Shown: piece by piece, positions 14,816-23,367 of the stretch
Layout: each line of letters starts with the position of its first letter
How positions within the stretch are numbered: the first letter of the stretch is position 1
Source: Spirochaetaceae bacterium
GTDB taxonomy: Bacteria; Spirochaetota; Spirochaetia; Treponematales; Breznakiellaceae
Assembly: GCA_031283025.1 (NCBI GenBank)
Contig: JAITCP010000107.1
Span: forward strand, 1-31,086
DNA length: 31,086 nucleotides
Reading direction: 5' to 3'
The notes under the pieces: generated by a model
Told to the model about the DNA's origin: nothing
The model's input: only the letters and a program-made list of their open reading frames with translations
Database searches by the model: none
Translations under genes and position numbers: made by a program

Positions 14816-17728
14816 ATGCCTTTTGAATACCCTTTTCTTGATCCCGCGCTGCCCCTGAAAGAGCGAATTTACGACCTTGTTTCCCGGCTTACCGTTGAGG
14901 AAAAGGCCGGTTTTATTCCATCCCGCAATCACGCCGTAGAACGCCTGAATATTCCGGCCTGGTCAATCGGAGCGGAAGGCGCCCACGGCTTTGTAGACCG
15001 AGAAGGGCGGAACACCACCTTCCCCCAAACCATAGGGCTTGCAGCCGGGTGGGACCGGGAACTGCTGCGGAAAATCGGCGAAGTAAGCGCCATTGAAGCC
15101 CGCGTATACTGCAAAACCCACGGCCGCAAGGGGGGGCTTGCCTTATGGTCCCCGACCATAGATATGGAGCGGGATCCCCGCTGGGGCCGCACCGAAGAAG
15201 GGTACGGTGAAGATCCTTTCCTCTGTTCCGAGCTTTCATCTTCATACATTCGGGGAGCGCAGGGCGGCGATCCTTTTTACTTGCGGGTCAGTTGCGGGCC
15301 AAAACATTTTTTTGCCAATAACAATGAGCGCCTTCGTTCGGCTTGTTCCTGTTCGATCCCCCCCCGCTTGATGCATGAATACTACCTGGCCCCGTTCCGC
15401 TCCGCGATACAAAATGCAAAAGCGGTTTCCCTGATGACTTCCTACAATGAAGTCAACGGGATTCCCATGATGCTCCACCCCATGTTAAACGATATGGTAA
15501 AAAATCAATGGGGGCTGGAAGGCCACCTTGTAACTGACGGCAACGATTTTCTCCAGACCGTCAACGCGCACCACTATTTTGACACGCACGCGGAAACGCT
15601 GGCCGCCGCATTAAAGAACGGAGCGGACAGCATGACCGATGAACCTTCCGAAGTAATTCCCGCCGTCATGGAAGCGCTGAAAAGAAATCTTCTTGACGAG
15701 GCGGAACTGGATAAACATCTGGAGCGGATTTTTGCCGTCCGGTTCCGCCTGGGGCTGTTTGATCCGCCGGGCATCTGCCCCTATGACGCTATTGACGAAA
15801 CAGATCTGATGAAAGACGAGTACCGCTCATTGGCGCGGGAAGCGGTAAGAAAATCGGCCGTTTTATTGAAAAACGAAGGGGCGGTTCTTCCCCTGCGTCC
15901 CGGCGCCGTTAAGGGTTCAATTGCGGTTATGGGCCCGTTGGCCGCTGAACTGCGTCTGGACTGGTACTCCGGACATCCGCCCTATATGATTACGCCGCTG
16001 GAGGGACTGCGGGAATTGTACGGCCAGGACAAGGTTGTATATGCCGATTGCCGCGACATCGTGTCTTTTACCACGGAGGACGGCAGGCCCCTGGTACTGA
16101 TTGACGCAGGGGATTCCGCCGGAAAGGTTCTTGCCGCGGGCGCTTTTGGGGAAAAGCCTTCCCGGTTTTATTTGGAAGACTGGGGCTGGGGCGCATGGAC
16201 GCTTGCCGATGTTGAAAGCGGCCTTCTTTTGGAAAGCCCCTACTACAGGCCGGAACCTGGCGCCGATGCGGACAGGACTCAGCTTATAATCAAAGCGTCC
16301 GCAAAAAATTCCCTTATCTGGTTTAACAAAACGCTGTTCAATATCATTCCACAAGAAAAAGGGCTTTGCCTCCTGCGGATTTACGACAACCGCCGCATTG
16401 CCTGTCCGCAGGAACAAGGCCCGTTGGAACTGCGAGACGGTACGTTTGACGGCCCGGGTGAATTATTCAGGATGAAAACCGAACGGGACGGCTTTGCCGC
16501 CGCCGTGAAAGCCGCTACGGAGGCGGAGCAGCTTATCTTTATCGGCGGCAGCGATCCGATGATCAACGGGCGGGAAGAAGTTGACCGGCCCAGCCTGAAC
16601 CTGCCGCCCCGGCAGGAAGAACTGATCCGCCGTGTTTCCCTCTGCAATGAGCGAACCATACTGATACTGATTTCCGGCTATCCCTTCACCTGCAAGGACA
16701 TTGCGGAAAAAGTACCCGCCGTTCTCTGGATGGCCCACGGCATTCAGGAAACCGGGCACGGCCTTGCCGACATTTTGGGCGGCGCTTATTCCCCCGCCGG
16801 CAGGCTCCCCCTTACCTGGTACGAAGATGAAAAACAGCTTCCTTCCATAATGGAATACGATATTGTTTCCGCAGCCGCCACCTGCCAGTACTTTCCCGGA
16901 AAGGCGCTGTTTCCGTTTGGTTACGGCCTCTCTTACGGCAGTTTTGCCTACTCGGAACTTGCCATTGACAAGGCTGCGGTGGAAGAAAATGATACCGTTA
17001 CCGTTTCATTCAAATTGAAGAATACCGGTTCCATAGAAGCGGAAGAAGTGCCCCAGATGTACATTGCCGTTTCCGGTTCAGCGTTCCGCCGCCCCTTAAA
17101 AAGCCTGAAAGGTTTTACCCGCCTTTCCCTTACGCCCGGTGAGGAACAAACTGTCCGCTTTAGCCTTCCGGTTCGGGAACTGGCGGTCTGGAACAGCCAT
17201 CAAAACTGTTTCTGCGTGGAAGCGGGCTATTGCACTGTTATGATCGGCGCGTCTTCCGCAGACATAAGGCTTTCGGGCGGCTTTGAAGTACGCGGAGAAA
17301 AACTCTTTCCCCGGAAAATTTCCGGCCCCATCCACGCGGAAGCATTTGACGATTATTCGGCTTGTTACCTCCATGAAAAACGGGGCAGCGCCGTTCCCGC
17401 CGTGTTTAACAAAAATGACGGCGGCTGGATACGGTTTGCCGCCCTGGACTTTGCCGAAGGGCATGAACATTGTTTCGCCATTGTGCAGGGCGGGCCGGGC
17501 AGCCGCATTGAACTGCGTCTGGACGCTCCGGACGGCGCATTGGCGGGAACAATCGCCGTTCCCAATACCGGAGATATTTCCTTTTACGCGCAGGTAGGCC
17601 CGTACAGCCCCCGCCGCCGTCCGGTCTGGGCCTTTGCGGAAACGATTACTGAAAAAATATGCGGCGTTCATGATCTGTATCTGGCGCTTTACGGAAAAAC
17701 CGGCATCTGGCGGTTTGATTTACGATAA
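14816..17728 (+). CDS. Glycoside hydrolase family 3 (beta-glucosidase/beta-xylosidase) with C-terminal CBM6-like module
   Basis: From ATG 14816 the protein has 970 residues: a GH3 barrel (about 1-330; SPTIDMERDPRWGR, YGEDPF, GPKHFFANN, nucleophile D241 in LVTDGNDF), then a GH3 C-terminal domain. The latter is split by a beta-rich insert of about 140 residues (about 415-555) that I cannot classify (fascin- or CBM-like). An FnIII-like domain (about 728-825, after PFGYGLSY) follows, then a CBM6-like module (about 836-970; GGWIRFAALDF...IELRLDAPDG...TIAVPNTG...GVHDLYLALYG). No signal peptide is visible, so it is probably cytoplasmic, trimming imported oligosaccharides. An upstream TTG start (14741) would lie in the terminator. 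It opens the presumed xyloglucan region. Exact substrate, glucoside or xyloside, is not decided by sequence. Confidence 0.87.
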   Translation: MPFEYPFLDPALPLKERIYDLVSRLTVEEKAGFIPSRNHAVERLNIPAWSIGAEGAHGFVDREGRNTTFPQTIGLAAGWDRELLRKIGEVSAIEARVYCKTHGRKGGLALWSPTIDMERDPRWGRTEEGYGEDPFLCSELSSSYIRGAQGGDPFYLRVSCGPKHFFANNNERLRSACSCSIPPRLMHEYYLAPFRSAIQNAKAVSLMTSYNEVNGIPMMLHPMLNDMVKNQWGLEGHLVTDGNDFLQTVNAHHYFDTHAETLAAALKNGADSMTDEPSEVIPAVMEALKRNLLDEAELDKHLERIFAVRFRLGLFDPPGICPYDAIDETDLMKDEYRSLAREAVRKSAVLLKNEGAVLPLRPGAVKGSIAVMGPLAAELRLDWYSGHPPYMITPLEGLRELYGQDKVVYADCRDIVSFTTEDGRPLVLIDAGDSAGKVLAAGAFGEKPSRFYLEDWGWGAWTLADVESGLLLESPYYRPEPGADADRTQLIIKASAKNSLIWFNKTLFNIIPQEKGLCLLRIYDNRRIACPQEQGPLELRDGTFDGPGELFRMKTERDGFAAAVKAATEAEQLIFIGGSDPMINGREEVDRPSLNLPPRQEELIRRVSLCNERTILILISGYPFTCKDIAEKVPAVLWMAHGIQETGHGLADILGGAYSPAGRLPLTWYEDEKQLPSIMEYDIVSAAATCQYFPGKALFPFGYGLSYGSFAYSELAIDKAAVEENDTVTVSFKLKNTGSIEAEEVPQMYIAVSGSAFRRPLKSLKGFTRLSLTPGEEQTVRFSLPVRELAVWNSHQNCFCVEAGYCTVMIGASSADIRLSGGFEVRGEKLFPRKISGPIHAEAFDDYSACYLHEKRGSAVPAVFNKNDGGWIRFAALDFAEGHEHCFAIVQGGPGSRIELRLDAPDGALAGTIAVPNTGDISFYAQVGPYSPRRRPVWAFAETITEKICGVHDLYLALYGKTGIWRFDLR

Positions 17729-17768
17729 TTACATTTTTCCGGTTAGAACAGTTACATTTTTCCGGTTA
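17729..17768. repeat. Direct repeat TTACATTTTTCCGGTTA x2
   Basis: Two exact 17-base copies at 17729-17745 and 17752-17768, with a period of 23 bp (about two helical turns), begin right after the GH3 stop and cover the promoter of the next gene. They could be an operator for a dimeric regulator, or leftover multi-repeat ends of an IS21/IS481-like element. No transposase is nearby. Confidence 0.8.
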
Positions 17769-17780
17769 ATGTGTTATAAT
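17752..17780 (+). promoter_or_regulatory. Promoter of the DUF4143 ATPase gene, leaderless type
   Basis: TTACAT (17752-17757), a 17-bp spacer and a perfect TATAAT (17775-17780). The ATG at 17789 begins 8 bases after the -10 box, so the predicted start site coincides with or just precedes the start codon. No Shine-Dalgarno is present. The -35 box lies in the second copy of the 17-base repeat. Confidence 0.7.
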
Positions 17781-17788
17781 CATTGTTG

Positions 17789-19045
17789 ATGGAAAATAAT
17801 TATTTTAAGCGTTTTACAGATGCGGCGCTGCAAGACCGTCTGCGCCTGTCAGGGGCTGTTTTGATTCAGGGGCCCAAGGGCTGCGGAAAAACTGAAACCG
17901 CTATTCAAGCGGCAAAGAGCATTGTACGGCTTGATACTGATGATGAAATATCGGCGTACATGGAAGTCAACCCCAAAATGGTACTTAATGGACCGGTTCC
18001 CCGACTGATAGATGAATGGCAGGAATATCCCCAAATATGGAACTATATCCGGCGTGAAGTGGATGACCGGAAAAAGAAAGGGCAGTTTATCCTTACCGGT
18101 TCCGCAAATCCTGAAGAAAGAGCCAGACTTCACTCTGGCGCGGGCCGTTTTTCAATAATAAAAATGCGTCCTATGACATTATTCGAAAAAGGCTGGTCAA
18201 GCGGTGAGGTAAGCCTTGCCAAAATAATGAAGGGCGGCACCCCAAAGTCCGGCCCTGTGGAATTTGAACTTGAAACTCTGGCGGAAAAAATCACTATTGG
18301 CGGCTGGCCGGGCCTTATAGGGGCCGGGAGCCGGGCTGCGTTACGCTTTATGCAGGATTACATCGCGCTTGTCGCCGAAGTAGACATAAGCAGGTTTGGC
18401 GGCAAAAGAAGAGAACCGCAAAAAGTCAGGCGCCTTATACAATCATTGGCCAGGAACATCTCTACAGAAGCGTCTGTTACTTCCCTTGCAAAAGATACCG
18501 GCGGCTCAGAGACAAGGGTAAGCGATGAAACAATCGCCGAATATTTGGAAGCCCTTGAGCGCCTTATGGTGGTCGAGCAGCTTCCCGCGTGGAGCCCCCA
18601 TATACGCTCTGCCGACACTTTGCGCAAAGCGCCCAAGAGGCATTTTGTTGACCCTTCTCTTGCCGTTGGGGGTCTGGGACTTTCTTCGAAAAAACTTATG
18701 GCGAACCTTAACTATTTCGGCCTTCTTTTTGAATCTCTGGTTATCCGGGATCTTCGAATATATGCGGAAGTACACGACGGAAACGTTTACCATTACCGGG
18801 ATTCGCGAAATATGGAAGTTGACGCGATAGTGGAATACCCCGACAGCACTTGGGCGGCATTTGAGATAAAGATGGGTTTTCGCGCCCAGGACGAAGCTGC
18901 CGCCAATTTGCTCGCCTTTGCCGAAAAAATCGATCAGCAAAAAATGGGCCCTCCGGCGGCATTAACGGTCATTACCGCCAACGGATTTGCCTGCCGCCGT
19001 AAGGATGGGGTTAATGTGGTACCGCTTTCGGCTTTGACCGCTTGA
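17789..19045 (+). CDS. AAA ATPase with DUF4143 domain
   Basis: The 418-residue protein belongs to the AAA_14/DUF4143 group, which is widespread in bacteria and archaea and of unknown function. Walker A is GPKGCGKT (28-35); RLIDEWQEYPQIW holds the Walker B-like acidic pair, and FILTGSAN is sensor-1-like. A winged-helix stretch (SVTSLAKDTGGSETRVSDETIAEYLEALERL) follows, and the C-terminal DUF4143 portion has a nuclease-like EVDAIVE...WAAFEIK pattern that resembles PD-(D/E)XK sites. It is flanked by glycosidase genes with which it has no obvious link. It has its own promoter, suggesting an independently inserted gene. ATG 17789 was chosen over the two in-frame TTG codons before it. Confidence 0.85.
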   Translation: MENNYFKRFTDAALQDRLRLSGAVLIQGPKGCGKTETAIQAAKSIVRLDTDDEISAYMEVNPKMVLNGPVPRLIDEWQEYPQIWNYIRREVDDRKKKGQFILTGSANPEERARLHSGAGRFSIIKMRPMTLFEKGWSSGEVSLAKIMKGGTPKSGPVEFELETLAEKITIGGWPGLIGAGSRAALRFMQDYIALVAEVDISRFGGKRREPQKVRRLIQSLARNISTEASVTSLAKDTGGSETRVSDETIAEYLEALERLMVVEQLPAWSPHIRSADTLRKAPKRHFVDPSLAVGGLGLSSKKLMANLNYFGLLFESLVIRDLRIYAEVHDGNVYHYRDSRNMEVDAIVEYPDSTWAAFEIKMGFRAQDEAAANLLAFAEKIDQQKMGPPAALTVITANGFACRRKDGVNVVPLSALTA

Positions 19046-19121
19046 ATGACGATTTCAACTTGCAAGATAATAGATCAATGCAGCCGATTATAGTATACAA
19101 TGAATTCATACGGAGAATGAT

Positions 19122-21140
19122 ATGAAATTTACCAACGGTTATTGGCTTATCAGGGAAGGGGTTGAAGCGCATTTTGCCGCAAGCGCTCTTGAAGCGGAAC
19201 AGCAGGGGAATGAACTTGTGGTTTACGCTCCGGAAAGGCAGATCCGCCACAGGGTAGACACCCTTAATATGCCGCTCCTTACGCTACGTTATTCCAGCCC
19301 CATGAAGAATGTAATCAGGGTGCGGATTTCCCACTTTGAAGGAGGGCCGGACAGGGGGCCCCATTTTCCGCTGGAATACGATCCGGCCAGTGGTTCCGCG
19401 ATTAAGCCTGCCATACGTGTAACGGAAAAAGAAGCCGTCCTGGAAAGCGGGGAACTTTCCGTATGTATCGAACAAGGCCGGAACTGGAACAACACGTTCT
19501 GCGGCGGTGGCAAAGTCCTGACCAGAAACTCCGGCAAATCCACCGGATACATGACGGACAGTGAAAAGAGTCCTTTTGTAAAGGAAGAGCTGTCCCTTTC
19601 CGTGGGGGAACTGGTATACGGCTTAGGCGAACGTTTCGGGCCGCTGGTAAAAAACGGGCAAACTGTTGACATTTGGAACGCTGACGCGGGAACTGCCAGC
19701 GAACAGGCGTACAAAAACATCCCCTTTTATATGAGCAACCGGGGTTACGGCGTCTTTATCAACAATCCGGGAAAAGTTTCTTTGGAAATCGGCAGCGAAA
19801 AAACTTCCAGAGTACAATTCTGCGTCAACGGGGAAACGCTTGAGTATTTTATCATTTACGGGCCGGAACCCAAGGCGGTTCTGGAACGCTACACCGCCCT
19901 AACCGGAAGGCCCGCCATGCCTCCTGAATGGAGTTTCGGCCTGTGGCTTTCAACATCCTTTACCACTTCCTACGATGAAAAAACAGTGATGAGTTTTATC
20001 GACGGCATGGAAGAGCGGAAGATACCCCTTTCTGTTTTTCACTTTGACTGCTTCTGGATGAAAGGTTTTAACTGGTGCGATTTTACCTGGGATAAGTCGA
20101 CTTTCCCCGATCCCGCCGGAATGTTGTCCCGGATTAAAGCAAAGGGGATTAAAATCTGCGTGTGGATTAACCCCTACATCGCCCAGCGTTCCCCGCTTTT
20201 TGCGGAGGGAAAAGAACGCGGCTATTTCCTCAAGAACGATGATGGTTCAATTTACCAGACCGATCAGTGGCAGGCGGGAATGGCAATCGTTGATTTTACC
20301 AACCCCGACGCGGCGCGCTGGTATACGGGCCGTCTGGAAAAATTACTTGATATGGGAGTGGACTGCTTCAAGACCGATTTTGGCGAGCGCATCCCTGATG
20401 ATGCTATTTATTTTGACGGCGGCGATCCTCACCGCCATCATAACTTTTATTCTTACCTCTACAACAAGGCGGTGTTTGAACTGCTGGAAAAAAAGCGGGG
20501 CAAGGGCCAAGCCTGCCTCTTTGCCCGTTCCGCCACCGCGGGTGGTCAGCGCTTTCCCCTCCACTGGGGCGGGGACTGCGAATCCACCTTTGAGGCAATG
20601 GCCGAGACCCTGCGGGGCGGCCTCTCTTTGGGCCTCTCAGGATTTGGTTTCTGGAGCCACGACATCGGCGGCTTTGAAGGTACCCCCAATGCCGCCCTGT
20701 TCAAACGCTGGCTTGCCTTCGGCCTCCTTTCTTCCCATTCCCGCCTGCATGGCAGCACATCCTACCGTGTTCCGTGGAGCGTTGACGAAGAATCCGCCGA
20801 AGTCTGCCGCTTCTTTACCGAATTAAAAGCCCGCCTAAAGCCGTATATTCTGCAATGCGCAAAGGATGCCTGCGAACGGGGCGTTCCGGTATTAAGGGCA
20901 ATGTTTCTGGAATTCCCCAATGATCCATCCTGCGCGTACCTGGACCGCCAGTATATGCTGGGGCCCGACCTGCTTGTCGCTCCGGTGTTCAGTGAAGACG
21001 GCGAAGTTTCGTATTACCTTCCTGAAGGCGAATGGAAACAGATTCTTACCGGAGAGACCGTGCATGGCGGCCGCTGGATAACCGAAAAACACGGCTTTTT
21101 AAGCCTGCCGCTTTTGGTACGCGGCGGGAGGCAGTTGTAG
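19122..21140 (+). CDS. GH31 alpha-xylosidase, YicI-like, C-terminally short
   Basis: It should remove the non-reducing alpha-1,6-xylose from xyloglucan oligosaccharides (isoprimeverose-type ends). The 672 residues align by eye with E. coli YicI nearly end to end: GLGERF, NGQTVDIWN, EQAYKNIPFYMSNRGYGV, FHFDCFWMKGFNWCDF, nucleophile D419 (KTDFGER), acid/base D485 (WGGDC), and GFGFWSHDIGGFEG. The YicI-specific text favours alpha-xylosidase over alpha-glucosidase. It stops at SLPLLVRGGRQL, roughly 100 residues before the YicI end, so the distal C-terminal beta domain is absent; no continuation is visible in other frames downstream. GGAG lies before ATG 19122. No signal peptide: cytoplasmic. It lies between the DUF4143 gene and the AAA/RloB pair. 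Confidence 0.88.
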   Translation: MKFTNGYWLIREGVEAHFAASALEAEQQGNELVVYAPERQIRHRVDTLNMPLLTLRYSSPMKNVIRVRISHFEGGPDRGPHFPLEYDPASGSAIKPAIRVTEKEAVLESGELSVCIEQGRNWNNTFCGGGKVLTRNSGKSTGYMTDSEKSPFVKEELSLSVGELVYGLGERFGPLVKNGQTVDIWNADAGTASEQAYKNIPFYMSNRGYGVFINNPGKVSLEIGSEKTSRVQFCVNGETLEYFIIYGPEPKAVLERYTALTGRPAMPPEWSFGLWLSTSFTTSYDEKTVMSFIDGMEERKIPLSVFHFDCFWMKGFNWCDFTWDKSTFPDPAGMLSRIKAKGIKICVWINPYIAQRSPLFAEGKERGYFLKNDDGSIYQTDQWQAGMAIVDFTNPDAARWYTGRLEKLLDMGVDCFKTDFGERIPDDAIYFDGGDPHRHHNFYSYLYNKAVFELLEKKRGKGQACLFARSATAGGQRFPLHWGGDCESTFEAMAETLRGGLSLGLSGFGFWSHDIGGFEGTPNAALFKRWLAFGLLSSHSRLHGSTSYRVPWSVDEESAEVCRFFTELKARLKPYILQCAKDACERGVPVLRAMFLEFPNDPSCAYLDRQYMLGPDLLVAPVFSEDGEVSYYLPEGEWKQILTGETVHGGRWITEKHGFLSLPLLVRGGRQL

Positions 21141-21173
21141 ACGGAAAATTCACTGAATTTACAGTGTATATTA

Positions 21174-21202
21174 TTGACAATTTGCAGATTTCATACTATA
21201 TT
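21174..21202 (+). promoter_or_regulatory. Promoter of the AAA ATPase/RloB pair
   Basis: A perfect TTGACA (21174-21179), a 17-bp spacer and TATATT (21197-21202). Start is predicted near 21209. The ribosome-binding site GAGGTG (21224-21229) lies 5 bases before ATG 21235. A small inverted repeat CACTG-N6-CAGTG (21151-21166) precedes it. Confidence 0.72.
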
Positions 21203-21220
21203 TAACGTAAAATCGTTAAA
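21201..21220. promoter_or_regulatory. Candidate operator over the start site of the AAA/RloB pair
   Basis: TTTAACG (21201-21207), TAAAAT, CGTTAAA (21214-21220): a perfect 7-bp inverted repeat overlapping the -10 box and predicted +1. A repressor bound here would silence the pair until derepressed. No regulator gene is adjacent. Confidence 0.5.
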
Positions 21221-21234
21221 AACGAGGTGAAATT

Positions 21235-22446
21235 ATGTTTCTGAACTTTAAAATAACTAATTATCGCTCTATTGGCAAAGAACTTGTTATAGATTTTACC
21301 ATACGGGATAGCCAAAAATTAGGGGCTTTTGCCGAGATTAACGATCAATCAATCAACAATATAGCTTGCCTTGTTGGCCCCAATGCAAGCGGCAAAAGCA
21401 ATGTGCTGAAAGGTATAGTATATTTTTTGAGAGCTATGTGTATGTCATATTCCGCATCTTTTTTCAGATTTACGATTGGACTCAACTCCCATTTCTGCTG
21501 CAAAAGTTTACCTACAGAGTTCTCTACCGAATTCATAGATAACGAAACACAATACAAATATGAAGTATCCGTTCTTAATGGTACAGTCCGGAAAGAAATT
21601 TTACAGAAACGGGACGAGACTACCAAGCGCTATAGCTATATTTTCAAACGGGAAACCGGCAAACCTATAATACTGAGCGAAACCATAAAAATAAATAAAC
21701 AAGATTCAAACCGGCTTGGCGATGATATGTCTTTGCTGTCTCTTATGCTTGAACTCAATTATTTTGAAAAAAATGAATTTCTATTACTTAAAAGATTCTA
21801 TTCAAATGTTCAGCCAGGATTTGCTTTCATCCGCGATGACCATCAATATAATTTAAACCTTATCTCACAAATTTTACAAAATGACAACATTATGTTGGAC
21901 GAACTTATGGAGGAATTGAAAATTATAGATACCGGTATATCTTCACTTAAATTGAAAGAAGACAAAGAAAAAATCAAGAGGGCTGATAAGAATGAAATCA
22001 CCAATGAACGGGAGTTTTTTACTATACAGACCAGCCATAAGGTTGCCAACAAAGATTATCCGTTGATCATGCTGGAAGAATCCGCCGGAACATTGCATTA
22101 CATAGAAACATTTATATCTTTATCCAAAGTATTGCAAAACGGCGGCCTGTTCATCGCTGATGAATTAGAGCAAAGCCTCCATCCCGATCTTACCAGCAGG
22201 ATTATCAATAGGTTCATGAACAAAGACAAGAATCCTAATAACGCACAACTGCTATTTACGACGCATAATCCGTGGTTTCTACAGGATTTGACCAAAACAC
22301 AAATATTTATTACCGAAAAAAACAATGAAGCTGAAACGGAGATAACCCGCCTTGACGAAATTGCCGGTGTACGAAATGATGAAAATTATTTTATGAAGTA
22401 TATAGCCGGTGAGTATGATGGGCGTCCAAAAATAATGGAAACCTAA
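21235..22446 (+). CDS. ABC-type AAA ATPase (AAA15/RloA-like), putative defence sensor
   Basis: The 403-residue protein is an SMC/ABC-style ATPase: N-terminal FLNFKITNYRSIGKE, Walker A GPNASGKS (48-55), signature-like EESAGT (281-286), Walker B with D-loop FIADELEQSLHPD (catalytic D309-E310), and switch TTHN (342-345). Such ATPases paired with a TOPRIM or RloB protein occur in restriction-linked RloAB and PARIS-type anti-phage systems, where the ATPase senses infection and holds or activates the partner. The stop is followed 1 base later by the RloB-like gene. Base composition is markedly AT-rich (about 32% GC in 21421-21480 against 73% in 20521-20580), pointing to transfer. Defence role is inferred from family and pairing only. 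Confidence 0.82.
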   Translation: MFLNFKITNYRSIGKELVIDFTIRDSQKLGAFAEINDQSINNIACLVGPNASGKSNVLKGIVYFLRAMCMSYSASFFRFTIGLNSHFCCKSLPTEFSTEFIDNETQYKYEVSVLNGTVRKEILQKRDETTKRYSYIFKRETGKPIILSETIKINKQDSNRLGDDMSLLSLMLELNYFEKNEFLLLKRFYSNVQPGFAFIRDDHQYNLNLISQILQNDNIMLDELMEELKIIDTGISSLKLKEDKEKIKRADKNEITNEREFFTIQTSHKVANKDYPLIMLEESAGTLHYIETFISLSKVLQNGGLFIADELEQSLHPDLTSRIINRFMNKDKNPNNAQLLFTTHNPWFLQDLTKTQIFITEKNNEAETEITRLDEIAGVRNDENYFMKYIAGEYDGRPKIMET

Positions 22447-22447
22447 A

Positions 22448-23194
22448 ATGGCCGTCAAAACAAGAAAGAATTCTATTTATGTTATGTATGAAGGTTATCG
22501 GGAAGGATATTTTCTGGAACATCTGGCAGAGTATAGCAATGTCCGGCTTAACCCGCAGCCTTGTAACGGCGGCAGCGCCAATCAAATAATCACCAATGGC
22601 ATAAAACATTCAGCCAGAGACGTGAACGTGTATGTCTTTTTTGATGAAGACTTTGAATCAAAACCCGGATATTCAATAACAGATGAGGCATTGGAAGGCC
22701 TTGCAGCCGCATGGAAGATTGACAGGGATGCATTAAAAGGATGTCCATACAGAGGTTTACAGAAATTGAATAAAGATATGAGAAATCCGATCATCATAGT
22801 TTCATTCCCACAATCTATCGAAGGTTTTTTACTGCGGCTCCTAAGTATCCCTCCGTTAGAAGATTTAGAAGATAAAACCACACAACAGCTCAAACATATA
22901 ATTGCAAGTTACCTGGATAATACAATATTCCATAATAAAGATAATGAAAAAATACAGTATTATGACAAGAAGATTACCAAATATTTGGATGAAATAGCCA
23001 GATTGCAACAAAGTGAAGCTCAGAACAAGAAACATCGGCAGTTTCTGGAAGCAAAGATAAGGGAATACGGGCACCATAAAAGCAAAGTACAGTTCATGCG
23101 TTTTCTAAGCGATAAGCTGCCTTTACCGGCAATCATTGCCAAGAGGGCAGGCAATTATGAATTGGACATACTACTGAAAGCTTTTGAATTATGA
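22448..23194 (+). CDS. RloB-like TOPRIM-fold protein, putative effector
   Basis: The 248-residue protein has the RloB layout: IYVMYEGYREGYFLEHL with acidic E15 and E19, then VYVFFDEDFES with D66-E67-D68. These resemble the E and DxD metal ligands of a TOPRIM nuclease fold. A segment like the family's 'SNPSFEIWLLLHF' follows (here SFPQSIEGFLLRLL), then a basic, coiled-coil-prone tail (about 165-225). It starts 1 base after the AAA ATPase stop and shares its AT-rich composition, so the two move and act as a unit. By analogy with PARIS AriB it could be the toxic nuclease, but the similarity is architectural and untested; DUF4435 versus RloB assignment is not certain. Confidence 0.72.
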   Translation: MAVKTRKNSIYVMYEGYREGYFLEHLAEYSNVRLNPQPCNGGSANQIITNGIKHSARDVNVYVFFDEDFESKPGYSITDEALEGLAAAWKIDRDALKGCPYRGLQKLNKDMRNPIIIVSFPQSIEGFLLRLLSIPPLEDLEDKTTQQLKHIIASYLDNTIFHNKDNEKIQYYDKKITKYLDEIARLQQSEAQNKKHRQFLEAKIREYGHHKSKVQFMRFLSDKLPLPAIIAKRAGNYELDILLKAFEL

Positions 23195-23226
23195 AAATCC
23201 GCACTCTCCCCTGAATACCAGCCCCA

Positions 23227-23336
23227 TTTCTCCCATTTTCCCCTTCTGCCGGGTTTGGGGCTTTATACCCCCGAATTCTTCAAATTTAAGGCAAAAGATA
23301 TGAAATTTGCCGGGTATCTGGGGCGGAAATTCGGGG
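23227..23336. repeat. Nested inverted repeats between the RloB-like gene and GH74
   Basis: CCCCGAATT (23269-23277) mirrors AATTCGGGG (23328-23336), and inside it CAAATTT (23281-23287) mirrors AAATTTG (23303-23309). Just upstream an AGCCCC...GGGGCT mirror spans about 23219-23262. There is no clean T-run; the structure could separate the defence unit from the GH74 transcript or act in the GH74 leader. Confidence 0.55.
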
Positions 23337-23367
23337 CATAAACTAAATTCGGAGATGGAGGATCAAG

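Noticed and set aside
17729..17768. Complete insertion sequence
   Set aside because: Only the short direct repeats are present; there is no transposase and no opposite end nearby.
21141..21234. Frameshifted continuation of the GH31 C-terminus
   Set aside because: None of the three + frames after the stop resembles the missing YicI segment; the stretch holds a promoter instead.
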